From NCBI GenBank assembly GCA_033296885.1, contig MU863940.1:142800-206799 (forward strand): a stretch of 64,000 nt of DNA, in the 5' to 3' direction. Of the stretch, positions 32,345 to 43,200 are shown piece after piece; position 1 is the first letter of the stretch, and each line of letters opens with the position of its first letter. A model generated the notes under the pieces. The model had not been told where the DNA came from, ran no database searches, and saw only the letters and a program-made list of their open reading frames with translations. This stretch comes from Triangularia verruculosa (taxonomy: Eukaryota > Ascomycota > Sordariomycetes > Sordariales > Podosporaceae). A program made the position numbers and the translations under genes.

Positions 32345-33348
32345 ATGACCGTCATGCGTGTGCGCACTATGATCATGCTGCTGCTCAGCAACAGCAACAC
32401 TATCTCCCATGCAATACCATATCCAAACCTCAAAATCCCACACACCATAACGACCAACGGTAACAGTACGGGCAAGTTGAATGTCCCCTTGTACCGGTAC
32501 GTCGTAACCCCAAAATCTCTCCGCATATTATCCAAAAGGTGCCATTGTTCATGCGTGTCAGCACGACAATCAGAAATGCCATGATAGCCTCGGGGCCGAC
32601 CGCCCAGTCTGCCCGAGTCGGAGCCCCCAGGGCCGCTTCACAAAGTAACAGCAATATGTCGTGCTTCTCCCTCGGCTACGGCCTTTCACGTCCAGACTGC
32701 GAGTACATGGCGTCCATCGGCATGTTCGATCAAGGCCGCAATGCCGTTTACAACAACGGCAAGATCTGGATCGGCGGAGACGGGCCGAACACGTTTACAT
32801 TCATTAACGGGGCCGGCGTGCCGATTATCCTCGTCATCTGGTACGCCCTCTTCAATGACAACACCGCTTCTTTCATGAACGTTCGACGACCAGAAGTCAC
32901 CTATTCCCTCCCCGAAACCGGAAGTGCTGTGGAAGTCTCAGCTGCAAACGGGATACCTGGGGGGTGGGCAATCCTCTATAACCATAGCACAACACTGAGT
33001 GAGTACGGCCAAATCTGGAACACCTTTGGGGAGTTTAGCACGGGCATGTACGCTACAGTCGATGTGTCCAGGCTAGTGAATATGGTTGGAAATTCAGTGA
33101 CTGTTAGGGTTTTCACTGGGGAGCCAGCTTTGGACACAACTCTGCAGCCAGTCTGCGTCACTGATATGCGGACCTGCGCGTATGTCTGTACGTCAAAGAA
33201 TGTGAGATCCTGCGGAGCGACAGGGACATATCAGCTCATCAATTGTGGAGGACCAAACGCGGTGGAGGGTATCGACGAGCGCGGGAACCCTACCGGGGGG
33301 TGTCAAGGATGGACAAATGGAGGGCATATCGAAGTTATTTTCCTTTGA
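32345..33348 (+). CDS. Secreted protein similar to allergen Asp f 4
   Basis: Proposed exons 32345-32496 and 32562-33348 (intron GTACGT...GTCAG, 65 nt) give 312 aa. The first exon supplies a hydrophobic start (MTVMRVRTMIMLLL) with cleavage likely after SHA. The second exon encodes the body: FSLGYGLSRPDCEYMASIGM, NTFTFINGAGVPIILVIWYA, NRRP-like MNVRRPEVTYSLPETGSAVE, GQIWNTFGEFSTGMYATVDV, SRLVNMVGN and a Cys-rich end (CVTDMRTCAYVC, SCGATGTYQLINCGG, GGCQGW). The pattern of TxGxYATVDVSRxVNMxGN plus the terminal Cys set is that of Asp f 4-like secreted proteins, whose role is unknown. The body is well supported; the first exon and intron are less certain because no clear branch site is seen. Confidence 0.6.
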
Positions 33349-33795
33349 GTTTCGAGGCATCGGTTATCAAAGGTGGGAGGCTGGCTGTTTGCTGGTAAAT
33401 ACAGGGGAAGGGAGCGTTTGAGCGTCGGGCGTTGAAGTCGGAATTGATAGCCATTTGGGTTCTCTCAAGCTGCGATGCCACCTTCCAAGTTGTTTTGCAT
33501 TCCTTTGGTGAATGAGGCCTGCAAAAGAGCTCAACATGAAAAGTGAAGGCATTCCGAAGTTGGCTTGTGGTCGACAGTGGAGCTCCTTAGCGTGCATCTG
33601 TGGGGCGATTGATAAGCCGCTAATCCGACCGTCGCACGATGCCCCACTTCGCGACGCATCATCTAGGAGCGAGCACTGACCGTCACACCACAGCAAATTC
33701 ACCAACGTTGCTGCGTCGCACGTTCTTCTCTCCTTCAGAGAAAAAAGTTGCCGAGTCACTGTTTCATCACTGACTTTCGCCGAGCACACGTGAAA
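33349..33795. other. Intergenic, promoter of the Sfh5-like gene
   Basis: No gene supported. The ATG at 33796 sits in a GTGAAAATGAG context. Confidence 0.5.
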
Positions 33796-34954
33796 ATGAG
33801 CGACACAAATAAGCCATCCGAGGTCGCGGCCCCCGCCGACACACCGGTAGTCGCACCGGAGCCCGTCACCGCCACGGCTCCAGCTCCACCTATCGAGTCC
33901 GCTGCGAAGACGGAGGCGCTTGTCACCGCCACCACCACCGCCGATCCAGCCACAGCGGCCACAACAGCTGCCACAACAACTACCACCGCACCAACCACCG
34001 AGGAGACGACTGCTGATGCCAAACCTGAGACTGCTCCAGCTCAGGAAACAACCGAACCAGCCGAAGAGAAGGAAGCTTCTCCCCTCGCCCAGTTATGGGA
34101 GGCAGCCAAGGACCATGCCCATCCTGAGATTTGGGGTGTGCCACTTGCTGACCCGGCGAACCACATCCCCAGTCAGATCGTCTTCCAAAAGTATCTCAAT
34201 GCGAACGATGGCGACCTCGTCAAGGCCAAGGATCAGTTGATCAAGACTTTGGATTGGCGCAAGAAGACTGACCCTTTGGAGGTTGTGCGTCGCATGTACT
34301 CCAAGTCGAAGTTCGAGGGCCTGGGTTTCGTCACTACCTACGCCGTTGACGGTAAGGAAGTTGATGAGCCCGAGGAGAGAGAGATTTTCACCTGGAACAT
34401 CTACGGCGGTGTCAAGAGCATTGATGAGACTTTTGGCAATCTGGAAGAGTAAGTTCTGGCCCATTTTCCAAGACCTGACGAGGAACTAACCCAAAAATAG
34501 GTTCATCAACTGGCGCGTCGCCCTCATGGAACTTGCCCTCCAAGAGCTCAACATTTGCGGCGCCATCAAGCCTATCACAGCCGAGTATGACCCGTACAAG
34601 CTGTTCCAGGTCCACGACTACAAGTCGATCTCCTTCCTCCGGTCTCCACCCCACGTCAAGTCGGCCAGTTCCGAGACGATCAAGGTCTTCGCGCAGAACT
34701 ACCCTGAGTTACTGAAGGAGAAGTTCTTTGTCAATGTCCCAGCTATCATGGGCTTTGTCTATGGCTTCATGAAATTATTCGTGGCACCCAAGACCATCAA
34801 GAAGTTCCATCCCATGTCCAATGGGGCTAACCTGGCCAAAGAATTCGCCGACAGCAGGATCGCGGGTCTGGGGGAGAAGCTACCTGCTGAATACGGTGGC
34901 AAGGGCGGAGAACTGAAGACCGTTGGCAAGGAATCTTTCTTGACGGCCGAGTAA
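33796..34954 (+). CDS. sfh5: Sfh5-like Sec14/CRAL-TRIO lipid-transfer protein
   Basis: Two exons (33796-34448, 34501-34954; intron GTAAGT, CTAAC branch, AATAG, 52 nt) give 368 aa. Residues 1 to about 95 are an Ala/Thr/Pro/Glu-rich disordered extension. Then come the CRAL-TRIO N-terminal helices (IVFQKYLNANDGDLVKAKDQ, LIKTLDWRKKTDP) and the Sec14 lipid-binding fold (FINWRVALMELALQEL, LFQVHDYKSISFLR, IKVFAQNYPELLKEKFFVNV, PAIMGFVYGFMKLFVAPKTI, LPAEYGGKG). Sfh5 proteins exchange phosphatidylinositol at ER and membrane contact sites. The yeast protein also binds heme through a His-x-Tyr pair, and the HDY at residues 256-258 fits that pair (inference). The ATG at 33796 begins MSDTNKPSE; an earlier in-frame ATG at 33748 is less likely. 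Confidence 0.88.
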
Positions 34955-35362
34955 TTCATTGCTGGTGTTTGGGATACGAGTTGTGGATTGATAATAGGAA
35001 GGGAACAACCGCAAAACCCAACAGTATGGACTTGTAGAGGGAATCAGCACCTTACTTTGTCCAATATGGAATAATCTGTTTGTTAATACGAAACTACTGG
35101 ACCACACCGTCGGCTGGGATTTGTCGCCATCGCGAAGTGTGATGCCTGAATTGCGTCAGCGTGTTTTGTTTGTCAATCGGTAGCGTGCATCTCGATCTCG
35201 ATAACCCCGCATTCCACATGTTGCTTGTTTGACAAAACCCCACCTTTTTTGTGTCACTGTTTTCTTTGACCACCATCTTTCTGGGAATATTCTCTTGCTC
35301 CAAGAACCCTGTTTATACCCAACCCAGCCCAGGTAATCGCGCGCGAAAAGAAGATAATTAAG
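34955..35362. other. Intergenic between Sfh5 and glyoxalase-fold genes
   Basis: No gene supported. A 95-codon minus frame at 35156-35443 overlaps the next gene's first exon and shows no domain. Confidence 0.45.
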
Positions 35363-35862
35363 ATGCCCATCATTACAGGCCTTCACCATGTCTGCTTCCC
35401 CCTCCTCAAGCATCACCTGACACATCGCTAACCTCTCAGTCACAGGTCAACCTCATCGTCCCGCCAGGCACACTTTCTCAAGCAAACGAATTCTACGGCA
35501 CGACCCTCGGTCTCACGCCCCGCCCCGTTCCTCAGCTCCAGAAGGACAGGCTGGCTTGGTTCGACATTGGGAGCTCCGGGCAACAAGTGCATGTTGCGTT
35601 TGGGAGGCCAGAAGTCGATTTCACCGAGGAGGCGAGGCAAGCATCACGGCACCCGTGCTTCAAGGTCGGAAGTCTGGGGGAGCTTCAAGAGTTGCAGAAG
35701 CGGGTGTGGGAGCATTTGAAAAGGGAGGGGGAGGAGGTGGAGGGGAGGCCGCTGGCTTGCGATGAGCCTGGGAAGGAGGACTCTGGGGCGAAGGGGGTGG
35801 AGTATCCAACCAGGTTCTTTGCGAGGGATTATGCGGGGAATCGGTTGGAGTTTACGTTGTGA
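35363..35862 (+). CDS. Glyoxalase/VOC-fold protein
   Basis: Two exons, 35363-35389 and 35446-35862, with a 56-nt intron (GTCTGC, GCTAACC branch, CACAG) give 147 aa. The tiny first exon encodes MPIITGLHH and supplies the metal-ligand His next to VNLIVPPGTLSQANEFYGTT in exon 2. Other features are a LAWFDIGSSGQQVHVAFGRP strand pair, the CFKVGSLGELQELQKRV helix, and the C-terminal RFFARDYAGNRLEFTL where Glu is the last metal ligand. VOC enzymes bind a divalent metal and include glyoxalase I, dioxygenases and antibiotic-binding proteins; the substrate here cannot be told. Last gene before the A+T-rich transposon block. Confidence 0.82.
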
Positions 35863-36852
35863 TGGAGTTCTGGGAAGTGTTACTAACTCGAGCATGCTGG
35901 ACTTGAATGGGTAATATTTCCTCATCTGGGTGACGCGGCCGAGTGCACCGGGTCGTGAGAGGCTGACAATGCTCAGGATCCGAGTATCTGCGAGGACGTT
36001 TGATACTCGTATATACCCGACTGTCACATCAATGCTGATAGAGCATGCAGCTGCTGTTGGTAACCCTGGTCTGACTCAGCCACACACAGCGTTGGCAACG
36101 AGCCGAGCTAAGTAAGTAAGTTAAGCCGGGTTCAATTTTAGCCAAGCTAAGCTAAGTCCTCCTACCGGCTCGGCTTATAGGCTTATGAGCAGTGGGTCTA
36201 TATATTAGCCGATATATACTGGTAATAATTAACGATAATTAGCCCTGGTAGTAAGGTCCTAGGAGAGGGTTAAGGGGTCTTAGGGGCCGATATCCGATTA
36301 GTTATCTTCCTTCGGCTTAATGGAAATTGCCGGTTTTCCCACGAATATAACATTTTTCCCTATTTTCCTACGAATATAGCCTTTTTCTTTATTTTCCTAT
36401 AAATATAACTTTTTTCGTACCTTTTCGACCTTTTTTATACTTTTTTTACCTTTATAAATTACATTACTTCCGAATTATCCGGCCTATTTTTAACTTTACT
36501 GTTATTATTATAATTTTAATGGTTAATACTTCGTTTATTATCAAAACTTTATTAATTACTAAGATTTTATTTACTACCGAGTTTTTAAATTAATCCTTCC
36601 GAACTATAGCGGTTATCGCCAAAATTATAAAGTTCTCGATTTTTAAGGACGATTTTTATTACTCTTTAAAAATTTAAATCTTAAATTAAAAGAATAATAA
36701 AATCGATAATTTTAAATTAAAGATAAAAACATAACCGAAATTGTATTATAAAAATAAAATATATATTTAAAAGAGGTTTTTTATTAAAAAAAGTAAGTAG
36801 ACTTTTTAAATTTAACCTAAAATAAAATATATATAAAGATTTTACTTATTTA
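35863..36852. other. Boundary into RIP-mutated DNA
   Basis: Normal composition ends at about 36,110. Then come GCTAAG repeats (AGCCAAGCTAAGCTAAG near 36,145) and progressively A+T-rich DNA with almost no CpA. No open frame of note. The sequence directly flanking the Fot1/Pot2-like element at 36,853 is heavily mutated and probably an older transposon. Confidence 0.6.
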
Positions 36853-36969
36853 ACGTGCGTGATAAGCGAGCGCCGTAGACAAGCGAGCGCCGCACTTTCT
36901 ACCACCCTACCACAGCTATCCTTAATTACATAACCACAACACTAGGAAATAACTATAACTGAATCGGAA

Positions 36970-37609
36970 ACAGATGAATCAGATGATTCTGCAGCCTCCT
37001 GGCATGTACGTGTATTATGGCCAGGCTTACCGCACACGCCACAGCACCGAATCTTCGTACGAGACCCCCCTGCACCACCACCATTTTGTCGTATTTCCTG
37101 GGCTACCTACTCACCTACAGCCTTCTGATTTAGTAGATCCTATGCCTCTTGTACAGTAAGTGACCCTCCAAGCCGCATATATATTTTTTTGGCTCTCCGT
37201 TTCTTACTAAGCTCCTTATTAGCTTTACGTAGCAAAGAGACCTTTATACGGAGAAGAGCTACCTCGTATATTATACCCATTGCTTCCTTGGTAAATTGGT
37301 CTATAGCGGCTAGCATTGAGGTTAGAGAGCTGCCTTAATAGTTAGAAATTCGAGTTTTAATAAGCGCTAACTGTAAGGTGACCTCTCGAGGGTTGTGTGG
37401 CGTTTGAGAGACCCAAGGTAGTGCCGTAGTTAGGCTTAAGGCTGGGGGTATTGGGATCCGAATACGTATATCCAGCTTAAATATCACCTTTTCTAAATCG
37501 TACGGTATAAAACTAGCTCCAATAAAACCTCCCTAGATATTCTTTTCTATAATCGAAGTAAAAAACGCTTTTCTAAATATATAAAGAAACTCTAACTTAC
37601 TAATATATA
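36970..37609 (-). pseudogene. C-terminal part of outer transposase
   Basis: Read on the minus strand, 37,150-36,970 encodes the same C-terminal zinc-knuckle region (C-x2-C-x4-H-x4-C) as the inner element has at 47,090-47,190 on the plus strand; the two regions are clearly homologous at DNA level. The remainder up to 37,609 is the degenerate end of the transposase, separated from its N-terminal part by the inner element. Confidence 0.7.
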
Positions 37610-37710
37610 TAACGTATTTGATAAGCGAGCGGATCGGACAAGCGAGTGGATCGATTTCGCACGCGATACAGCTCTCTACCTGCAACATCAATTTCCTCCA
37701 CTATACTAAG

Positions 37711-38540
37711 ATGTCTTCGATTCTAGTTGAGGCAAAAGTTGTTCTTGCACTTGAAGCCCTTAAAAATGACCCTAAGCTAAGCCTCAAAGCTGCAGCGAGG
37801 CTTTATTCTGTGCCTTATACTACCCTCCATCGCCGACGCGCTGGTAAGCTTGTACGGCGCGATATTCTAGCTAACTTACGTAATCTAACGGATCTAGAGG
37901 AGCAGACGATAATTCAGTACGTCCTTAAGCTCTCTGTACGCGCATTCCCACCTAGATTAAGTGGTGTGGAAGATATAGCTAACCAACTGCTACGCGTACG
38001 CGACGCGCCTCCTATTGGTAAACGCTAGGCCTATAACTTCGTTAAACGCTAGCTATAGCTCCGTACGCGTTTTACGCGTAGATATGACTACTAGAGGGCT
38101 AAGTACGAGGATCTAAAGGTCATTACCGAGTAGTTTATATTTATATGGAATACTAAAGTTAAGTACGGTATTATAGATAATAATATCTATAATTTCGATG
38201 AAATTAGGTTTATGATAGGCATTATCTTCGCGGGTATAGTAGTTACGACCTCGGACGGCCTTAGCAAGGCGAAACTAGCTTAGCCTAGCAACTGTAAATA
38301 GGCGACTGTAATTTAGAGAGTTAATGCCCTCAGCTAGGCTATCCCTCCCTTTATTATTTTGGCCGCGTAGTACTACCTCGCTAACTAGTATACCGAGTGC
38401 AACCTCCCGGCCGACTGGCGTATCGCAACCACCGATAATAGCTGGATTACCAATCTAGTAGGCCTAGATTGGATTAAATACTTCGATTATTATATAGCGT
38501 TCTGTATAAAGGGTAAATACCAGTTATTAATCCTCGACGG
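37711..38540 (+). pseudogene. Inner transposase, N-terminal half
   Basis: ATG at 37,711 (AAGATGTCTTCG). The first 105 codons are open: a helix-turn-helix (psq type) region with EAKVVLALEALKNDPKLSLK, AAARLYSVPYTTLHRRRAGK and NLTDLEEQTIIQYVLKL. After 38,028 stops accumulate at former Gln/Trp codons (RIP). The first catalytic Asp is still readable in IYNFDEIRFMIG near 38,190, and the reading frame runs up to YQLLILDG at 38,540, where the Gypsy element is inserted. Confidence 0.85.
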
Positions 38541-38967
38541 TGTGACGAACCCCTGTACAGAACCTCTGAAAGGGATACTCGGTTAAAGGCAACTTCTGAC
38601 AATTAGTTCGGTGCAGCTAAACAGTGCACAACAAGATATCTCGATATAAACACAAGATACCGTAAATACAAACTGTAATTGTATACTGCGGAACTATCTA
38701 TCTACACCAGCCAATTCCTCCGTATATATAGACCTAGGGCCCCAGGTACCTCCGTACCTAGATCTATTTACTATTCCCTAGATCCTCCCGGATCTAGCTT
38801 CTAACCTCTAAATCCTTGGATCTAGCTCCAAATCCCTAGATCCATAGATTTATTTCCCAATTTCTAAATCCTCTGGCCCGTACTATTCCCTACCCCTACA
38901 GGCCCCACTTATCTATTCGCTCCGGTCTCCTTCGTCCTAGAGACCCCGCTTCTCTTAAACCGTAATA
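38541..38967 (-). repeat. Gypsy copy 1, 3' LTR
   Basis: 427 bp; same length as its partner at 45,919-46,345. Contains long near-identical blocks with the partner, for example GGTGCAGCTAAACAGTGCA. Confidence 0.9.
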
Positions 38968-39080
38968 TAATACTCCCTCTTTAGGCCGAAGTCCCTACGG
39001 CCCAGTCCTCTTTTCCGTCATTAATAACGGTAAGTTTATTTTCCTCCTTTTTATCCTTTATTATATCTTTTAACCGGGTT

Positions 39081-39680
39081 TCTAAACGTTCGAAGGCCAC
39101 CTATCCTAAGATTATCTATCGCAACGCCTTACTCGACATCGTCTTACGTAATTCTACCGCTATAGTTATCTCCTATACCTATTACGAACGCCGCTCCCTT
39201 TCTTACGAGCTCTCCTCTCCCGATTCCTTCTACTGCTCTTCCTATATCTCTTCTAATTAGCCCTTTTGTAAGACTAGTAGACTATCCGCTTCTAACCTTC
39301 GTAAGATCGTTACTTACTATAACCGTTTTAATTCTAATATAGAGAGGGCAGAGGTCGAATTATCTACCTTTATAGCTAAAGTCGCTCGTCTATGTAAGTA
39401 GAAAAAACTTTAGTTTAATAAAATGTCCTGTACCGTCTCCTGTAGTTTTAATAGTATAGAAAAGTTAGAAAGGGTTAAGCGCGAAGAACGATCTGCTCCT
39501 TCCGCTTCTTCTTAGGACCGTTCCGCAGCGGAGTCCTCTGCTTCCGTTCTTTCCGACTTCCCTTTCTTAAATTCCTCCTTAGGCCTTAACTAGCCCTCCG
39601 ACTTTCCCTTAGATCCTAATCTTAGTAGTCCTTTCTTCCTTATCGGCTAGGGCGCCGTTAATAGTATACCTTCAGCTTCT
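39081..39680 (+). pseudogene. Opposite-strand zinc-cluster-like ORF in Gypsy
   Basis: Between pol and the 3' LTR, on the strand opposite to gag-pol, one frame (codons in phase with 39,174) stays nearly open for 200 codons. Tyr codons at 39,174, 39,183, 39,204 and 39,243 and Cys codons at 39,234 and 39,267 fall at spacing C-x2-C-x6-C-x9-C-x2-C-x7-C if each TAT/TAC is a RIP-changed TGT/TGC. That is a Zn2Cys6-like pattern. Basic and helical sequence follows (NLRKIVTYYNRFNS, STFIAKVARLCK, then KLERVKREERS), then a Ser/Pro-rich end. Its start is not clear. A similar but more decayed frame is present in Gypsy copy 2 near 51,950-52,260. Confidence 0.55.
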
Positions 39681-39683
39681 TAA

Positions 39684-40042
39684 AGTAGTTAAGGTACGTA
39701 ATACTAATTGTAGGTAAGTCCTTAGGTATTTATTAACTTTATAATATAATGTATAGTACGTCGACTACTATATTGGAAGCGCGGGTTCGATTCCTATCGA
39801 AGTTTTTAGTATCCAGATTTATAGGTACTACCTGTAAATTTAGGTATTTGTTTTTTTATTATAGTAATTAAAGTACGTAGCGCTAGTTATAAGTAGGTCC
39901 TTAGGTATTTATTAACCTTATAATATAGTATATAGTACGTTAATTATTACGTCGGAGGCGCGGATTCGATTTCCGTCGGGGTTTTATATCTAGATTTATA
40001 AGTACCGCCCGTAAATTTAGGTACTGTTCTTTTTATTTAGGC
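39684..40042 (+). repeat. Two tandem copies of a 179-bp tRNA-like unit
   Basis: Units start at 39,684 (AGTAGTTAAGGTACGTA) and 39,863 (AGTAATTAAAGTACGTA). The first contains a perfect RNA polymerase III B-box, GGTTCGATTCC, at 39,784-39,794; the second has it as GGATTCGATTTCC near 39,962. An A-box-like TAGGTAAGTCCTTAGG lies about 75 bp upstream in each. One unit is present in Gypsy copy 2 at about 52,270-52,445. Confidence 0.55.
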
Positions 40043-40230
40043 CGGTCTAAATATCGCCGATAGAATTCTTTTAGCTTATTTAGATAATTTAGATTTATTA
40101 TTAGTTCCTATAAATTATCCGTAGTTAAATAATCTAATTAATTAACTAAATATTCTAATTAACCTTCGTTAAACTATAAATCTAGTACTTCTTCTATATT
40201 ATACTCTTCTTCTTCGTCCTCCGCTATTTC

Positions 40231-43200
40231 CTAGGTATTAGTCTTACTCGCCGGTAATATAGGTTCTAAAAGTAAGATATAAAAAGTGTATAACCGTAGA
40301 TGTATTATATTAGGTAGCTTTAGTTTATATACCGTCTTCGAGATCTTCTTTTTAACTTTAAACGGGCCTACCCTTCTATAGTCTAGCTTCTTACTAGGTC
40401 TTTTAATACGTAAATTTCGTATTAATAAAAACACTTTATCCCCCTTTTTTAAGTAAGGTCCCTCGAGCTATTTAATATTATAGTATTTACGTATATATTT
40501 TCGGACGAACTTAAGTTTTTCCTTAAATTTAGCGTATAGTATATATAGCTTCCCTACTTTTACTACCGCCCTAGGCACCTTTGCCTCTGGCCCCTACCGT
40601 AGGTCTATTTCGAACCTATAATTTGCGAAGAATAGTGTAACTTTCGTTATTTTTGTGGGTATTGTATTGTATACGAGTTGTGCCGCTAGTAAGAGTTTAA
40701 TTTAGTTATTTTATTCGAAATTAATATAATTCTGTAGGTATTATTTTACAATCTGGTTAAGCCGTTCCGTCTGGCTGTCCGTTTATAGGTAATATATCGA
40801 CGATGCTTTACTCTTTACTCCTATTTACTTTATTAAAGCCTTTTAAAATTTCGATACGAATTTAGTATTGCGGTCTGTAATAAACTCTTTTGGCTATATA
40901 TATATTACTATAACGTTTCGAAATACTATATTTACTAACTATTCCGTTATTTAGGTCTCCTTATAAGGTAAGAAGTATATTTATTTAGTAAGCCTGTCGA
41001 TTATTATTAAGATGTTATTATATTTAACGTCTATAGTTAGATCTTTAGATATTAGTAATTTAGTAATGAAGTCTATTGATACCGAACTTTATAGTTATTC
41101 CGCTATTAATAGTAACTTTAAAAACCTATATAGTTTATACCTCTCTACCCTTATTCTTCTATAAAGGTTATACTCTTAAAGTGTCTTTTTTATATCCTTT
41201 TTTAACCTTGGCTAGTTAAAATGCTGTTTGATTTTTTCCGTCGTCTTAGCTACTCCTATATATCTTCCGAGCTTCGACTTATAGATCTCCTAAATTAGCG
41301 TTTTCCGTTATTCCGGATCGACGTAGGCTCTATTATTATATTAGAGCCGGTAACGGTCGTCCTTTTAAATCCCTAATAGTTCTAATTTAACCTATCGTTC
41401 CTAATTATTACTATTGATATTACCTTAGTATTTATAGATGGTGGATTTCTCTCGGTATACTACGTAATACTCGGCCTATTACTGAAGTAGATACTTTAGT
41501 GTACCTTCTACTGTTTCCTATAGTAAAGGTGGTAATTCCTCCGCTACTTTCTCTTTATAGTAGTCCGCCCTTTTACTTAAAGCGTTTACTTTCGCGTTTT
41601 CGGATCCCTTTTTATAATAGATCTGAAAATTAAATTCGGATAAGAATTCTAATTATTTGCTTTGCTATACGTTAAGGACCTTAATAGTAATAAAGTACTT
41701 TAAGTTCTTATGATCTATATAGACCTAGACCTTGTAGTTGGTACCGCTGAGGTATAGTCTCCACTTCTCGAAGGCTTTAATAATAATAAGTAGTTTTTTA
41801 TTATAGATAGGGTAATTTTTATATAGTTCCTTTAGTTTCTTCGAAAAAAATACTACCGGGTGTAATTTCCTATCTTTATTTTACTATCCTAGTTACCCTC
41901 CGATAGTGTAATCGGAAGTATTTATTTCGATCTTAAAAAGTCGGCTTAAGTTAGGAAACTTAAGTATTAGATCTACTGTAATAGCGCTTTTGATAGTTTA
42001 AAAAGCCTCCTTTTACTCCTTTTCCTACTTAAATTCGGCGTCTTTCTTAGTTAGGTCGTTTAACGGCTTTATTATAGTACTGTAGTTCTATATAAATATT
42101 TAGTAGAAGTTCGTAAAACTTAGAAACTTTCGAACCTTAGTCTTTAGTTATTTTACCGTTTTTATTTATAGTTTCGGCTAGTTTTTAACTACTATAATTT
42201 TCCCTGGCTTTATCCGTATTTCTCTCGGTAAAATTAGATACCCTAGGTAGACCGTCTTTTATATATAGAACTTATTTTTATTTTTATTAATTAATAGTCT
42301 TACTTTATATAGTGTATTTAAGATCTCTTTAATATACTATTTGTATTCCTTTAGAGTATATAAGTAGATAAGAATATTATTAAGGTAGTAAATTATTATT
42401 TTATCGAGATATTGGCGAATTGTGTAATTAATAAGGATTTGGAAAGTCGCTAGTATATTTATAAGCCTAAATAGTATAACGAGATACTCGAAGTATCTGT
42501 AAGGTATACGAAAAGCCGTCTTCTATTCGTTTTCCTCCTTAATTTATATATATACGTATTTAACTAGTATATTAAGCCTAGTAAATTATTATACCTTTAA
42601 TAATTGACTTTATAACCGCGAAATTAATAGTAGTAGGTAGCTGTTTTTTACTGTTTTTTGATTTAGTTGTCGATAATCTATATATAGTCGTAGACTTTTA
42701 TCTTTTTTCGGTACGAAGAAAATAGGATATTTAGCCGGCGATGTAAATACTCTAATATACCCCTTTTTAATATTTTCGTTTAAATATTTCCGTAACTCCT
42801 TACTTTACTTGTTGTTAGTATAGTAGACTTAAAAGAGTTTAAGTTTTGTTCCTTCTTTGAACTTGATTTTATGGTCCTATAGTCCCCTCTTTAGTAGACT
42901 TTAAAGGTATTTTGCCGTAAATACCGGATACCCTTAATATTTTACCGGTACCTTTTTTTTATCGTCTTTCTTTATATTATTATAATAGGTATATTTATCT
43001 TTTATTGCTGCTATAATTTCCATTAATGTAATTGTTTTTATTAATCCTACTTTTTCGATTTTACCGCCTTTATTGATCGAGTATATTAATACCTCTTGTA
43101 TTTTTTATAGTAGTATTGTAGAGGGTACTTGTTTTGTACTTTATTTCCGCTGTACTTTTAATCTCCTATTGTTAGTCGAATACTCCCGATATATCTTCGG

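Noticed and set aside
33756..34022. Ala/Val-rich minus frame
   Set aside because: Antisense to the Ala/Thr/Pro-rich start of the Sfh5-like gene.
36974..37159. 61-codon plus frame
   Set aside because: It is the antisense of the transposase zinc-knuckle region; the same antisense frame appears at 46,977-47,249 in the inner element.
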